Shown in pieces: positions 45,144 to 52,423 of a DNA stretch of 64,000 nucleotides. The translations under genes were made by a program, and so were the position numbers. Origin of the DNA: Pigmentibacter sp. JX0631 (GTDB taxonomy: Bacteria > Bdellovibrionota_B > Oligoflexia > Silvanigrellales > Silvanigrellaceae); contig NZ_CP123622.1 of NCBI RefSeq assembly GCF_029873255.1, forward strand, positions 2,827,001-2,891,000. Reading direction: 5' to 3'. Position 1 is the first letter of the stretch. Every line of letters begins with the position of its first letter. The notes under the pieces are model-generated. The model searched no databases. It was given only the letters and a program-made list of their open reading frames with translations, and was not told the DNA's origin.

Positions 45144-46403
45144 TTAAGTTGTTTTTTTATGGACATATTCGCCTTCAGATTTTGCAATTAGAACTGTTCC
45201 AATAGTATTACCTATTATATTAGTCACAACTCTTGCATCAGACATAAATCTATCAATTCCAAGTAACAAAGCTAAGCCTTCAATAGGGATAATATGATTA
45301 GGCATTGCTGCTAGTATGGCTGATAAAGTTACAAATCCCGCTCCAGTAATTCCAGCAGCTCCTTTTGATACAATTAAAATTGTAACTAAAAGAATAAAAA
45401 ATTCGTTCCAACCAAATGGGATATTGTAAGCTTGTTGAATGAATAATGCTCCAGCAGTAACATAAATTGCTGTTCCATCTAAATTAAATGCATAGCCAGT
45501 AGGAAGAACAAAACTAACAACTTTCTTAGAACAACCAAAGCTTTCTAATTTATTCATCAACTGTGGAAATACTGATTCTGAAGAAGAGGTACCAAAGGCT
45601 ATAGACATTTCTTCTTTGATATGTTTCATAAGTTTTAAAGGATCAAAACCATAAACTCTTCCAACAATGTAAAGAATTATCCAAAAAGCGACCATGCTGA
45701 TTCCAAGAACAAGTATAAAGTAACCAAGCATAACAAGTGATTGAACACCTTGTTGTCCTACAGTCGCTGCTATGGCGCCAAACGCTGCAATAGGTGAAAT
45801 TCTTGAAATCATTCCGATCATTTTGAAAAACACATCATTAGTCATTTGGAAAAATTGCAGAATTTTATCATTGTTTTTCATTTGAATAATAGCTATTGAA
45901 AATACTACGGCCAATACAATTACAGCAAGTAAATTATCTCCAGCTAAGGTAGCAAATACATTTTCAGGAACCATGTGAGTAATAAATTCTGTAAAACCAC
46001 CTTTTGTTCCCTCTTTGGGTTTAAATTTGGAAATATCAACGCCTTGAAATGCCGTAATATTAAATCCGACTCCTGGTTGAAAAAATAGCATAAAACCAAA
46101 AGTCAAAACTACTGCCAATATGGACATGATCTCAAAATAAACTATGGTTTTAAATGCTAATTTTCCAACACCACCATGTTTACTATGCGAACAAACACCA
46201 AGAATTATTGAGACAAAAACGACTGGCGAGATTACCATTTTAATAAAACGAATAAAAATTGTAGCGATAAGTCGAAGATCAACAGCAAATTTGGGAGCTA
46301 ATATGCCAACCAATATACCCAAGGCGACTGCTATGACAACTTGAAGAAATAAATGAAATTTTAAAAAAGTAAGTATTTCATTAAGTTTTTTTTTAAAAGA
46401 CAT
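45144..46403 (-). CDS. dctA: DctA-like C4-dicarboxylate:cation symporter (DAACS family)
   Basis: A 419-residue transporter of the glutamate/dicarboxylate-cation symporter fold with eight helices and two re-entrant hairpins. It has FGTSSSESVFPQLM (HP1), the TM7 motif YAFNLDGTAIYVT and the TM8 end IDRFMSDARVVTNIIGNTIGT followed by AKSEGEY. The DRFMS-AR-TN-GN pattern and the ending resemble DctA more than GltP, favouring C4-dicarboxylates (succinate, fumarate, malate). GAGGGG lies five bases before the ATG. It is followed on the same strand by the SpoIIE phosphatase gene, and no DctBD system is near. Confidence 0.75.
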   Translation of the reverse strand: MSFKKKLNEILTFLKFHLFLQVVIAVALGILVGILAPKFAVDLRLIATIFIRFIKMVISPVVFVSIILGVCSHSKHGGVGKLAFKTIVYFEIMSILAVVLTFGFMLFFQPGVGFNITAFQGVDISKFKPKEGTKGGFTEFITHMVPENVFATLAGDNLLAVIVLAVVFSIAIIQMKNNDKILQFFQMTNDVFFKMIGMISRISPIAAFGAIAATVGQQGVQSLVMLGYFILVLGISMVAFWIILYIVGRVYGFDPLKLMKHIKEEMSIAFGTSSSESVFPQLMNKLESFGCSKKVVSFVLPTGYAFNLDGTAIYVTAGALFIQQAYNIPFGWNEFFILLVTILIVSKGAAGITGAGFVTLSAILAAMPNHIIPIEGLALLLGIDRFMSDARVVTNIIGNTIGTVLIAKSEGEYVHKKTT

Positions 46404-46491
46404 TTTGCCCCTCTTAATATAATTTTATTCTATTATAGGTATTCTTATATTTTTTTAAAGGGTGTTTATTTAGGTAATTTTGGAGGGCTTG

Positions 46492-47823
46492 TCAAATTTG
46501 CCTTAAGTCAGAAGAAGTTTTAAAAATTTCAGGTTTTTCATTAATAAGTTCTTGGATGAACCAATTTTCCTTGATATGAGTTCCTGATAAAGTACCCATC
46601 TTTAATTTTTTACTTAACAAAGAACCTATTTTTTCGCCAACAGCTCTATAGGTTGTGTATTTACCACCATAGATGCAGAAAAGTCCACTGATAGGTTCAT
46701 CAATAACTGTTTCACGAGAAAGACCCGATATATTTTTGTCTAATTTATTTAAATAAAAAGGCGATTCATAAGGATTATCAATCCAGTTTGAATTTAATTT
46801 TGAGAATTTTGTTTTGTTATTAAGAGGCATGCATCTCACACCGCAAAATATTTCAGAAATATTTTGTTCTGCATCAGTTAAATTTAAAACCTCTGTGGCA
46901 GTATGCATAAGATATTGTTTATCTTCTTCTGGGTACTTAATTTGTGATGGTCTACTTGTTAAGATAGATTCAGTTGTTCCAAACAACCATTTGTCAAACC
47001 AAGGAATAAAAAATACAATTCTTCCATCTGGTTCTTGAATAAGAGTAGCAAAAGAATTTTCTACAGTACCATTTTTAACTGCTTCAGGGCGAAAAATAAT
47101 ATGTGTTCCTAAATTGAGAAGACATGGTATATTTGGAATCATTCCCCATTTTAAAAGATTTTCATTGCACCATGCTCCTGCGGCATTGATTATATATTTA
47201 GTAGTTAAAGTTCTTTCTTGGTTACTTGATTTTATCGTTACTCTAAAACCGCCTTCAATTTTGTTAACTTGAGTGACTTCAGAATTTTCTTCGTACGATG
47301 CTCCAAGCTTTACTGAAGCTTCTACAACCAGTTTTGCTATTACATCGTCAAGCATTTGTGCATCATAATATAGAAAAGCGCTAATCATTTCACTTTCTAT
47401 TTTTTTTGTATTTAGATAGGGAGCATAATGTATAATTTCATCTTTGCTAATTTTAGTTGCAGCTGGTAATCCACAGTCTCCGGCAAGTAAATCATAAAAA
47501 AAGAGTCCTAGACGAATCATCCAAGGAGGGCGCTTATCTCCATGAAAATTTGGCAGAACGAAAGGGAGTGGTTTTACTACGCCATTTAAAAGTTTCAAAA
47601 GTAAACTTCTTTCTTTCAGGGCTTCTTTAACTAAACTCCATTGATTTATATGCTCCAAATATCTTAATCCACCATGTACTAATTTCGTGCTTCTGCTCGA
47701 TGTTCCTGAAGCAATTTTATTTTTTTCGACAAGATGGATTCCGTGTATTTTACGAGTTGCTAAATCATGTAAAAGACCAACACCGTGTATTCCTCCACCA
47801 ACAATTAATACATTCAAGTCCAT
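46492..47823 (-). CDS. glpD: FAD-dependent glycerol-3-phosphate dehydrogenase, short form
   Basis: A 443-residue GlpD-type enzyme. The N-terminal dinucleotide site VLIVGGGIHGVGLLHDLA and GTSSRSTKLVHGGLRYLE mark the family, as do NAAGAWCNENL, the WFDKWLFGTTE segment and the C-terminal IYGGKYTTYRAVGEKI. It oxidises glycerol-3-phosphate to dihydroxyacetone phosphate and feeds the respiratory chain. The protein ends ~45 residues after the GGKYTTYR motif; E. coli GlpD (501 residues) has a longer C-terminal cap, mostly missing here. The ATG at 47823 follows AGGATG at good spacing. It sits 10 bp behind a cysteine desulfurase gene. Confidence 0.82.
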   Translation of the reverse strand: MDLNVLIVGGGIHGVGLLHDLATRKIHGIHLVEKNKIASGTSSRSTKLVHGGLRYLEHINQWSLVKEALKERSLLLKLLNGVVKPLPFVLPNFHGDKRPPWMIRLGLFFYDLLAGDCGLPAATKISKDEIIHYAPYLNTKKIESEMISAFLYYDAQMLDDVIAKLVVEASVKLGASYEENSEVTQVNKIEGGFRVTIKSSNQERTLTTKYIINAAGAWCNENLLKWGMIPNIPCLLNLGTHIIFRPEAVKNGTVENSFATLIQEPDGRIVFFIPWFDKWLFGTTESILTSRPSQIKYPEEDKQYLMHTATEVLNLTDAEQNISEIFCGVRCMPLNNKTKFSKLNSNWIDNPYESPFYLNKLDKNISGLSRETVIDEPISGLFCIYGGKYTTYRAVGEKIGSLLSKKLKMGTLSGTHIKENWFIQELINEKPEIFKTSSDLRQI

Positions 47824-47833
47824 AATCAACATC

Positions 47834-49114
47834 CTATTGTTTTAGAGTTGCAGATTCTTTTTTTAATTTTATTGCAGTTTTGGCTAAACGTTTAGCAGCT
47901 TCTCTGACTTCAGATTCGGAATTTGTTAAGCCAAAACTTATTCGAAAACTTGAAAGGGCATTTTCTAAGGGAACACCCATAGCAAGTAATACGTGGCTAG
48001 AGGTTGCTTGCAAAGTCTTGCAAGCACTTCCAACGCTAGCACAAACAGATCTTGTTTCTTCTAGAAGCTTCATAGCATTTACCCCAGAAATACATAAAGT
48101 CAAAATTCCTTTTACTTTATTACTGTCTTGTCCATAAAAAATAGGCTGAAGATATTTTGAGATTTCATTTTTAAAGGCATTTTCTAACTTTTCATAATAT
48201 GTAAATCTTTCAGAAGCTTCAATTTTTTGTAATTCACAAGCTTTTGCAAAACCAATGATAGCCGCTGTATTTGGAGTACTTGAGCGGAGAAGAAATTCGT
48301 GGCCGCCGCCAGTAAGTTGTGGTTCCAATTTTATTTTAGGTTTTCTTTTTTTTATTATAAGGGCGGCAGCCCCTTTTGGACCATAAATTTTAGAAGATGA
48401 AATTGTCGCAGTATCAAAATTTAAAAATAGATCTTCTGTTTTACAACGCGCAAAACCTTGAGCCATATCTATATGTAGAATAGTGTTTACTTTGTCACAT
48501 AAATTTTTTAAATGGGAAATATTTTTTTGCAGAATACCTGTTTCGTTATTTACATCCATCACACAAACACATAGTGTACTGCTATCAATTAATTTTTCAG
48601 CTTCAGCTAAAACAATTTGACCTTCATTGTCTATTGGGAGTTCCTTTAGAATTATTTTATCGTCAAATTTTTCGCTCAAATCTTTTATTGTTGCAATTAT
48701 ACTTGAGTGTTCTGTGGGACTATATAATATTTTATTTTTTTTTCGGAATGGGCTAGAAATAAGACCGCGAAGAAATAAATTGTTACTTTCTGTTGCACTT
48801 GAAGTAAATATGACATCATCATAATCAACTTTAAAAATAGAAGAAATTTTAATTCTAGCTTCTGCGATTGCGTGATCAGTAATTTCACCCATTGGATGGG
48901 TTCTATTGGCAGCATTTGCAAAATATCCAAGCATCCAGGGTGTCATTTCATTTAAGACACGTCTATCTAATGGAGTGCTTGCTGCAAAGTCTAAATAAAT
49001 AGTTTTTTTCGGAAGTTCAATACCACCAAATTTTATATTTGGGACATTTTTTTTTGAAGTATTGTATAATTGAGAGGGCAGAATAAAGTTTTTTATAAAT
49101 TTATTTTTAAGCAT
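47834..49114 (-). CDS. IscS/NifS-like cysteine desulfurase
   Basis: A 426-residue PLP enzyme of aminotransferase class V. Landmarks: YLDFAASTPLDRRV, TSSATESNNLFLRGL, the His in PTEHSSI, HIDMAQGFAR, the PLP-Lys in SSSKIYGPKGAA, and the active Cys in SVGSACKTLQATSSHVLLAMG. It releases sulfur from cysteine for Fe-S clusters or tRNA thiolation. About 38 N-terminal residues precede the conserved YLDFAAS start, an extension not usual for IscS. The ribosome site is weak. No iscU, iscA or mnmA neighbours; instead it forms a pair with glpD. Confidence 0.85.
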   Translation of the reverse strand: MLKNKFIKNFILPSQLYNTSKKNVPNIKFGGIELPKKTIYLDFAASTPLDRRVLNEMTPWMLGYFANAANRTHPMGEITDHAIAEARIKISSIFKVDYDDVIFTSSATESNNLFLRGLISSPFRKKNKILYSPTEHSSIIATIKDLSEKFDDKIILKELPIDNEGQIVLAEAEKLIDSSTLCVCVMDVNNETGILQKNISHLKNLCDKVNTILHIDMAQGFARCKTEDLFLNFDTATISSSKIYGPKGAAALIIKKRKPKIKLEPQLTGGGHEFLLRSSTPNTAAIIGFAKACELQKIEASERFTYYEKLENAFKNEISKYLQPIFYGQDSNKVKGILTLCISGVNAMKLLEETRSVCASVGSACKTLQATSSHVLLAMGVPLENALSSFRISFGLTNSESEVREAAKRLAKTAIKLKKESATLKQ

Positions 49115-49288
49115 AGATAAAGTCCAAGTTTGATGTAACCAAGATCAATAACTTAGACTGTTCTCTTAAAACTTGCAAATGTTCTTATTTGAAATAAAAA
49201 TTCAAAGCTTTATTTCCGATATATTTGATTGATTATCCAATCACAATATTTTAATTTGGCAAGAAAAATTAAGAAATTCTTTTATAGA

Positions 49289-49317
49289 TTGAAAAAATAA
49301 TATATTGTTACTTTAAT
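49289..49317 (+). promoter_or_regulatory. Near-consensus sigma-70 promoter before a structured leader
   Basis: TTGAAA (49289-49294, five of six), a 17-bp spacer, and TTTAAT (49312-49317, five of six). The predicted start (~49323) coincides with the first base of a hairpin. It is the best-spaced promoter seen in the window and faces the small ORF and TRIC gene. Confidence 0.55.
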
Positions 49318-49322
49318 GAGGT

Positions 49323-49386
49323 GCTGTGAGTACGGACTCAGCTAACACTTTCTGAAAATAACTCAATATCTTAATTTTGAGTTTTT
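49323..49386 (+). ncRNA. Candidate structured leader or small RNA with terminator-like hairpin
   Basis: Directly after the promoter the sequence forms a bulged hairpin: GC / TGAGT, loop ACGG, ACTCA / GC (49323-49342). A second hairpin, AACTCAA (49360-49366) with TTGAGTT (49377-49383), runs into TTTTT (49382-49386) and looks like a short intrinsic terminator. A third small stem, ATAAG/CTTAT, also with ACGG in its loop, surrounds the ribosome site of the next ORF (49391-49407). No known riboswitch consensus fits all three. It may be an attenuator or a ~65-nt small RNA. Confidence 0.4.
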
Positions 49387-49407
49387 CTAAATAAGAACGG
49401 AACTTAT

Positions 49408-49539
49408 ATGCCAAATTCATTGTACTTGAAATTAATTTTCCAAATTCTTTACTTCTCTATCAACATTCTTTACTTAAATATAGTTTGGGAAAATAGAAAA
49501 CTATTACCAACAGAAGAAATATTCTCTAGAATAAAATGA
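49408..49539 (+). CDS. Small ORF, 43-residue predicted membrane peptide
   Basis: ATG at 49408 with GGA eight bases upstream, in an otherwise gene-free 470-bp gap. The 43-residue product has a hydrophobic stretch (LYLKLIFQILYFSINILYL, ~5-23) followed by an amphipathic polar end (VWENRKLLPTEEIFSRIK). It ends 47 bp before the TRIC-family gene, with no terminator between them. No homologue is recognised. The amino-acid make-up is plausible for a one-helix membrane peptide or leader peptide, but AT-rich DNA gives such ORFs by chance too. Confidence 0.4.
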   Translation: MPNSLYLKLIFQILYFSINILYLNIVWENRKLLPTEEIFSRIK

Positions 49540-49586
49540 GAATAATTCTAAAAATAAATTATAAGGTAGTTTTATAAGGTTCTAAT

Positions 49587-50249
49587 ATGGTTTTTAATGT
49601 CATTGACTACTCAGGTTCATTTGCTTTCTGTATTAGTGGCGCTTCGATAGCTGTCGCTAAGAAAATGGATATTTTTGGCATTTTTGTTATGGCAGTCATA
49701 GCTGGCTTTGGTGGTGGATGCCTTAGAGATATTATATTAGGGAATACCCCTCCAACAGTTTTCAATACCCCTATCTATTGGATTATTGCCTTGCTAGCAA
49801 CTGTAGTTGTATTAGCTTTTAAAAGACAACACCGTTATTTCGATAAAATGATATTGTTATTTGATGCACTGGGATTAGCATTTTTTACTGTAGCTGGTGT
49901 TAAAGTAGCCCTTAAATCTGGTCTTTTAAATTATCAATGTATTTTAATGGGTGTTATTACTGCCTGTTTTGGTGGTGTTCTTCGTGATGTTATTGTAAAT
50001 CGTGTTCCTTACCTATTTCAAAAAGAAATATATGGAGCTTTTGCGGTCATGGGAGGAATTATTTATTTTGTCTTAGATGACTACTTACCCCCATTAATGC
50101 TTGATATTATTGTTATTTTATTTATTTTTGTCTCACGTATGATCTCTATATGGAAAAATTGGAATTTGCCAAAAGCAAGAAAAGAAACATTACAAAACCG
50201 TAGATTAAAGTTTTTACGGAGAAAGAAAAGAACCTCTAATCTTGAATAA
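49587..50249 (+). CDS. TRIC-family (UPF0126) membrane channel/transporter
   Basis: A 220-residue membrane protein made of two three-helix repeats. Each repeat carries a glycine-rich kink followed by Arg-Asp: AGFGGGCLRDIILGNTPP in the first and ACFGGVLRDVIVNRVPY in the second. A seventh hydrophobic helix (~165-190) precedes a basic C-terminal tail (RRLKFLRRKKR). Prokaryotic TRIC proteins form trimeric monovalent-cation channels; some YicG-type members are linked to glycine uptake. AAGG lies eight bases before the ATG. It follows a structured leader and small ORF, which may control it. Confidence 0.85.
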   Translation: MVFNVIDYSGSFAFCISGASIAVAKKMDIFGIFVMAVIAGFGGGCLRDIILGNTPPTVFNTPIYWIIALLATVVVLAFKRQHRYFDKMILLFDALGLAFFTVAGVKVALKSGLLNYQCILMGVITACFGGVLRDVIVNRVPYLFQKEIYGAFAVMGGIIYFVLDDYLPPLMLDIIVILFIFVSRMISIWKNWNLPKARKETLQNRRLKFLRRKKRTSNLE

Positions 50250-50263
50250 CTATTTAATTTCAA

Positions 50264-50282
50264 TAGGTTATATAATTACCTA
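50264..50282. promoter_or_regulatory. Palindrome between TRIC gene and fur-like gene
   Basis: A 19-bp near-perfect inverted repeat, TAGGTTATATAATTACCTA, with seven of the eight pairs around its central three bases matching. It lies 15 bp after the TRIC stop and ~92 bp before the Fur-family ATG. Its 7-x-7-like symmetry is similar in form to Fur-family operators, so it is a candidate autoregulatory site. Confidence 0.35.
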
Positions 50283-50374
50283 ATTGATCTGATAATTCAA
50301 AACTTAGAACAAGTCTAATATTTTCTTGCTATTTTCTTTCTATACTTATAACATCTCTTGATGAGGGTACTTTT

Positions 50375-50809
50375 ATGATTCAAACGCCAATACATGAAAA
50401 AAATCAATGCTTAAGTGTTGCAGAAATAGAAGAAAAATTAAAAAAATCGGGAGTTGCAGCAACAGCTCAAAGAATCGCTATTTGTAAATACGTTCTGTGT
50501 GAAGCAGATCATCCGACTGCGGAAGATATTAAAAATTGGACCGATGCTAATTTTCCAAAATTAAGTAGAGCAACTGTCTACAATACCCTAGATGTTCTTG
50601 TGCAAGCAGGGATGTTAAAGGAATTAAAGTTACCTCACACTGGAAAAGTTGTTTACGATACTAACGTAAATGAACATTTTCACTTTTTTGATAACAATAC
50701 TGGAAAGCTATTTGATATTTCGCAAGAGCAATGTAAACTTATACTAAACCTACCTAAAAATATTAATGTCGTGGAGGTAGACGTATTTTTGCGGGGAACA
50801 ATGACTTAA
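50375..50809 (+). CDS. Fur-superfamily regulator, Irr-like, lacking the CxxC zinc site
   Basis: A 144-residue regulator. The winged-helix domain shows VAATAQRIAICKYVL, HPTAEDIKNW and the recognition helix LSRATVYNTLDVLVQAGML. The dimerisation part contains NEHFHFFDNNTGKLFDI. In Fur, Zur and PerR this segment reads HHHHLxCxxCG and binds structural zinc; here both Cys are replaced and the remaining His-x-His resembles the haem/metal-sensing region of Irr. It therefore probably senses haem, iron or peroxide status by a different chemistry. GAGGG precedes the ATG. The downstream TatD gene overlaps its 3' end. Confidence 0.85.
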   Translation: MIQTPIHEKNQCLSVAEIEEKLKKSGVAATAQRIAICKYVLCEADHPTAEDIKNWTDANFPKLSRATVYNTLDVLVQAGMLKELKLPHTGKVVYDTNVNEHFHFFDNNTGKLFDISQEQCKLILNLPKNINVVEVDVFLRGTMT

Positions 50810-51750
50810 ATTCAAAACCTAATTCATTTATCATTGATTCTCATTTTCATTTAAATTACTTACCTAATTTAAAGCAAACTATACTAAATTCAATCCATTC
50901 AAGTGTTAAAGTGGGTATTGCAGCGGGTGTATGGAACGAAGATACACTTGAAAATATTGCCATCCTAACCAATTCTGATTTTAATGATATTCTTGAGTTT
51001 TTAAACCGAGAAAATTTTCTAAATTCAAATTTTCATATAAACAATAATAAATTTTCTTGCTTTTTAACTCATGGATTGCATCCAATGTATATTCATACAA
51101 AATGGTTAAATGCAGATGGCAGTGAAAATTTAAAGCAAATTACTAAAGACTTTGAGTTATTTAGTAGTATTTTAAAAAATCATTTATCAAGTATTTGGGC
51201 CATTGGTGAAGCTGGATTTGATCTTTCAAAAGAGGTTATGCAGGATATTAAATGCAAAGGATTAGCAAAGAAACAAATACTTGAATTGCAAAATATTGCA
51301 TTTGAATATTTAGTGGAATGTGCGGTGAAATATAATTTACCCCTCATTTTGCACTTACGGGCTCCTTGGCAATATTGCTATGAACGTATTCAATGGGCTT
51401 TAGGAAAAGGAGTGCAAAAAATTATGATCCATTGCTATAGTGGATCGGTCGAAGAACTAAAAAAACTTTCGAAGCATTCCATTTTCTTTTCTTTTGGAGG
51501 AGTTCCTACTTGGAAACATGCCTTAAAAAATAGAGAAGCCTTTATTCAATGCCCTGCGCATTTAAGATTACTTGAAACGGATTCTCCCGATCTTCCCCCA
51601 GAAATACCTGAAATAGGAAAATTACCTTATAACGAGCCTGCAATGTTAAGTAATATTGCAAATATTTTAGCAAAATATGTTGATTTATCTCCTAATGAAT
51701 TAATAGATCAAACAAATAAAAATATTTTGAAATTTTTAGGAATAATTTAG
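50785..51750 (+). CDS. TatD-family metal-dependent deoxyribonuclease, apparent ATT start
   Basis: A 321-residue TIM-barrel hydrolase. All TatD metal ligands can be seen: His-x-His in FIIDSHFHLNY (~21-31), Glu in AIGEAGFDLS, His in LILHLRAPW, His in MIHCYSG and Asp in LLETDSPDLPP. The first ATG/GTG in frame is GTG at 50911, which would remove the His-x-His strand. The frame is open back to 50767; the only good initiation site is ATT at 50785, placed seven bases after a perfect GGAGG (50773-50777), overlapping the fur-like gene by 25 bp. AUU is a known rare start codon (infC). It likely acts in DNA repair or RNA/DNA end processing. Confidence 0.75.
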   Translation: MFAGNNDLNSKPNSFIIDSHFHLNYLPNLKQTILNSIHSSVKVGIAAGVWNEDTLENIAILTNSDFNDILEFLNRENFLNSNFHINNNKFSCFLTHGLHPMYIHTKWLNADGSENLKQITKDFELFSSILKNHLSSIWAIGEAGFDLSKEVMQDIKCKGLAKKQILELQNIAFEYLVECAVKYNLPLILHLRAPWQYCYERIQWALGKGVQKIMIHCYSGSVEELKKLSKHSIFFSFGGVPTWKHALKNREAFIQCPAHLRLLETDSPDLPPEIPEIGKLPYNEPAMLSNIANILAKYVDLSPNELIDQTNKNILKFLGII

Positions 51751-52362
51751 GATGTTTCTTTAAATTTTTAGGTTATTTTATGTGGTGCGAAATTTTTTTC
51801 TAGTAAAGAAATTTTTAGAGTGAATTTTTTTATGAAGAAGTAGAAAATAGAATATATACATGGAAATAAATTGCGAATAACTGAGATATTATTGAATAAT
51901 TAGGTTAAATTTTTAATCCCAGCATCAGTAATAAAATTTGTTTAAGAATACTCTTTAAATGCTTTATTTAAAGATGCCTTCCAAAGCAGTTTATGTTTAT
52001 TAACAATATCCATAAATCCATCTCAAAACAATATCTGCCTTTAATTGATCAATTAATGTTACTTTATTTGAAGAACTGATTTTCCAATAAAGGCTTTTCT
52101 AAAATTTCCTCTATACAAAGATGGTTTTCTGTCGGAATTCTAAGGTAAAATACAGGTTCGGGAAATAATTTGTTTTTAAATTTCTGCTAATATTAAAAAA
52201 TCGTGATTTCTATGCAATCATTTTCATGCATTAATTTCGATTCACAAAATTGTAATTAACACGGAAGAACCCCTTTTCTCTTTTTTGTTCTAATTTTTAA
52301 ATCCATTCATTATGATTTAAATAAAAAATTATTAATATTCTATTGATTATTTTTAATTTTAT
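51751..52362. other. Long AT-rich non-coding stretch
   Basis: Between the TatD gene and the lipoprotein gene no intact ORF is visible. The middle part (51942-52186) holds short coding-like fragments on the minus strand, described separately. The rest shows only AT-rich sequence without convincing repeats, tRNA features or strong promoters. Confidence 0.6.
51942..52186 (-). pseudogene. Possible decayed coding remnant
   Basis: Read on the minus strand, three successive frames give protein-like text. The first (52186-52064) contains PEPVFYLRIPTENHLCIEE then ILEKPLLENQFFK. The second (52062-52000) contains VTLIDQLKADIVLRWI. The third (to 51942) contains FMDIVNKHKLLWKASLNKAF and ends KEYS before a stop. 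Together they read like the C-terminal part of a gene broken by frameshifts. No family is recognised, and the 5' end is lost. It could still be chance, so confidence is low. Confidence 0.35.
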
Positions 52363-52400
52363 TATAATTTGCAAAAAGACTTTTCAAGTCTTTTTGTTTT
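52363..52400 (+). promoter_or_regulatory. -10 element and leader hairpin/attenuator upstream of lipoprotein gene
   Basis: A perfect TATAAT (52363-52368) is followed within four bases by an 11-bp perfect hairpin, CAAAAAGACTT-ttc-AAGTCTTTTTG (52372-52396), and TTTT. The hairpin therefore lies at the very start of the predicted transcript, 28 bp before the lipoprotein ATG. It has terminator form and could attenuate or stabilise the mRNA. The -35 region is poor. Confidence 0.5.
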
Positions 52401-52423
52401 AAGATATTTCCTATGGAGGAAAA

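Noticed and set aside
49323-49407. Guanidine-II (mini-ykkC) riboswitch, because two loops contain ACGG
   Set aside because: The second loop is not a clean tetraloop, the linker is long and contains a terminator-like stem, and TRIC genes are not usual targets; kept only as an unassigned structured leader.
50911-51750. TatD gene starting at GTG 50911
   Set aside because: This start would delete the essential His-x-His metal site that is encoded in frame just upstream with a perfect Shine-Dalgarno before ATT.
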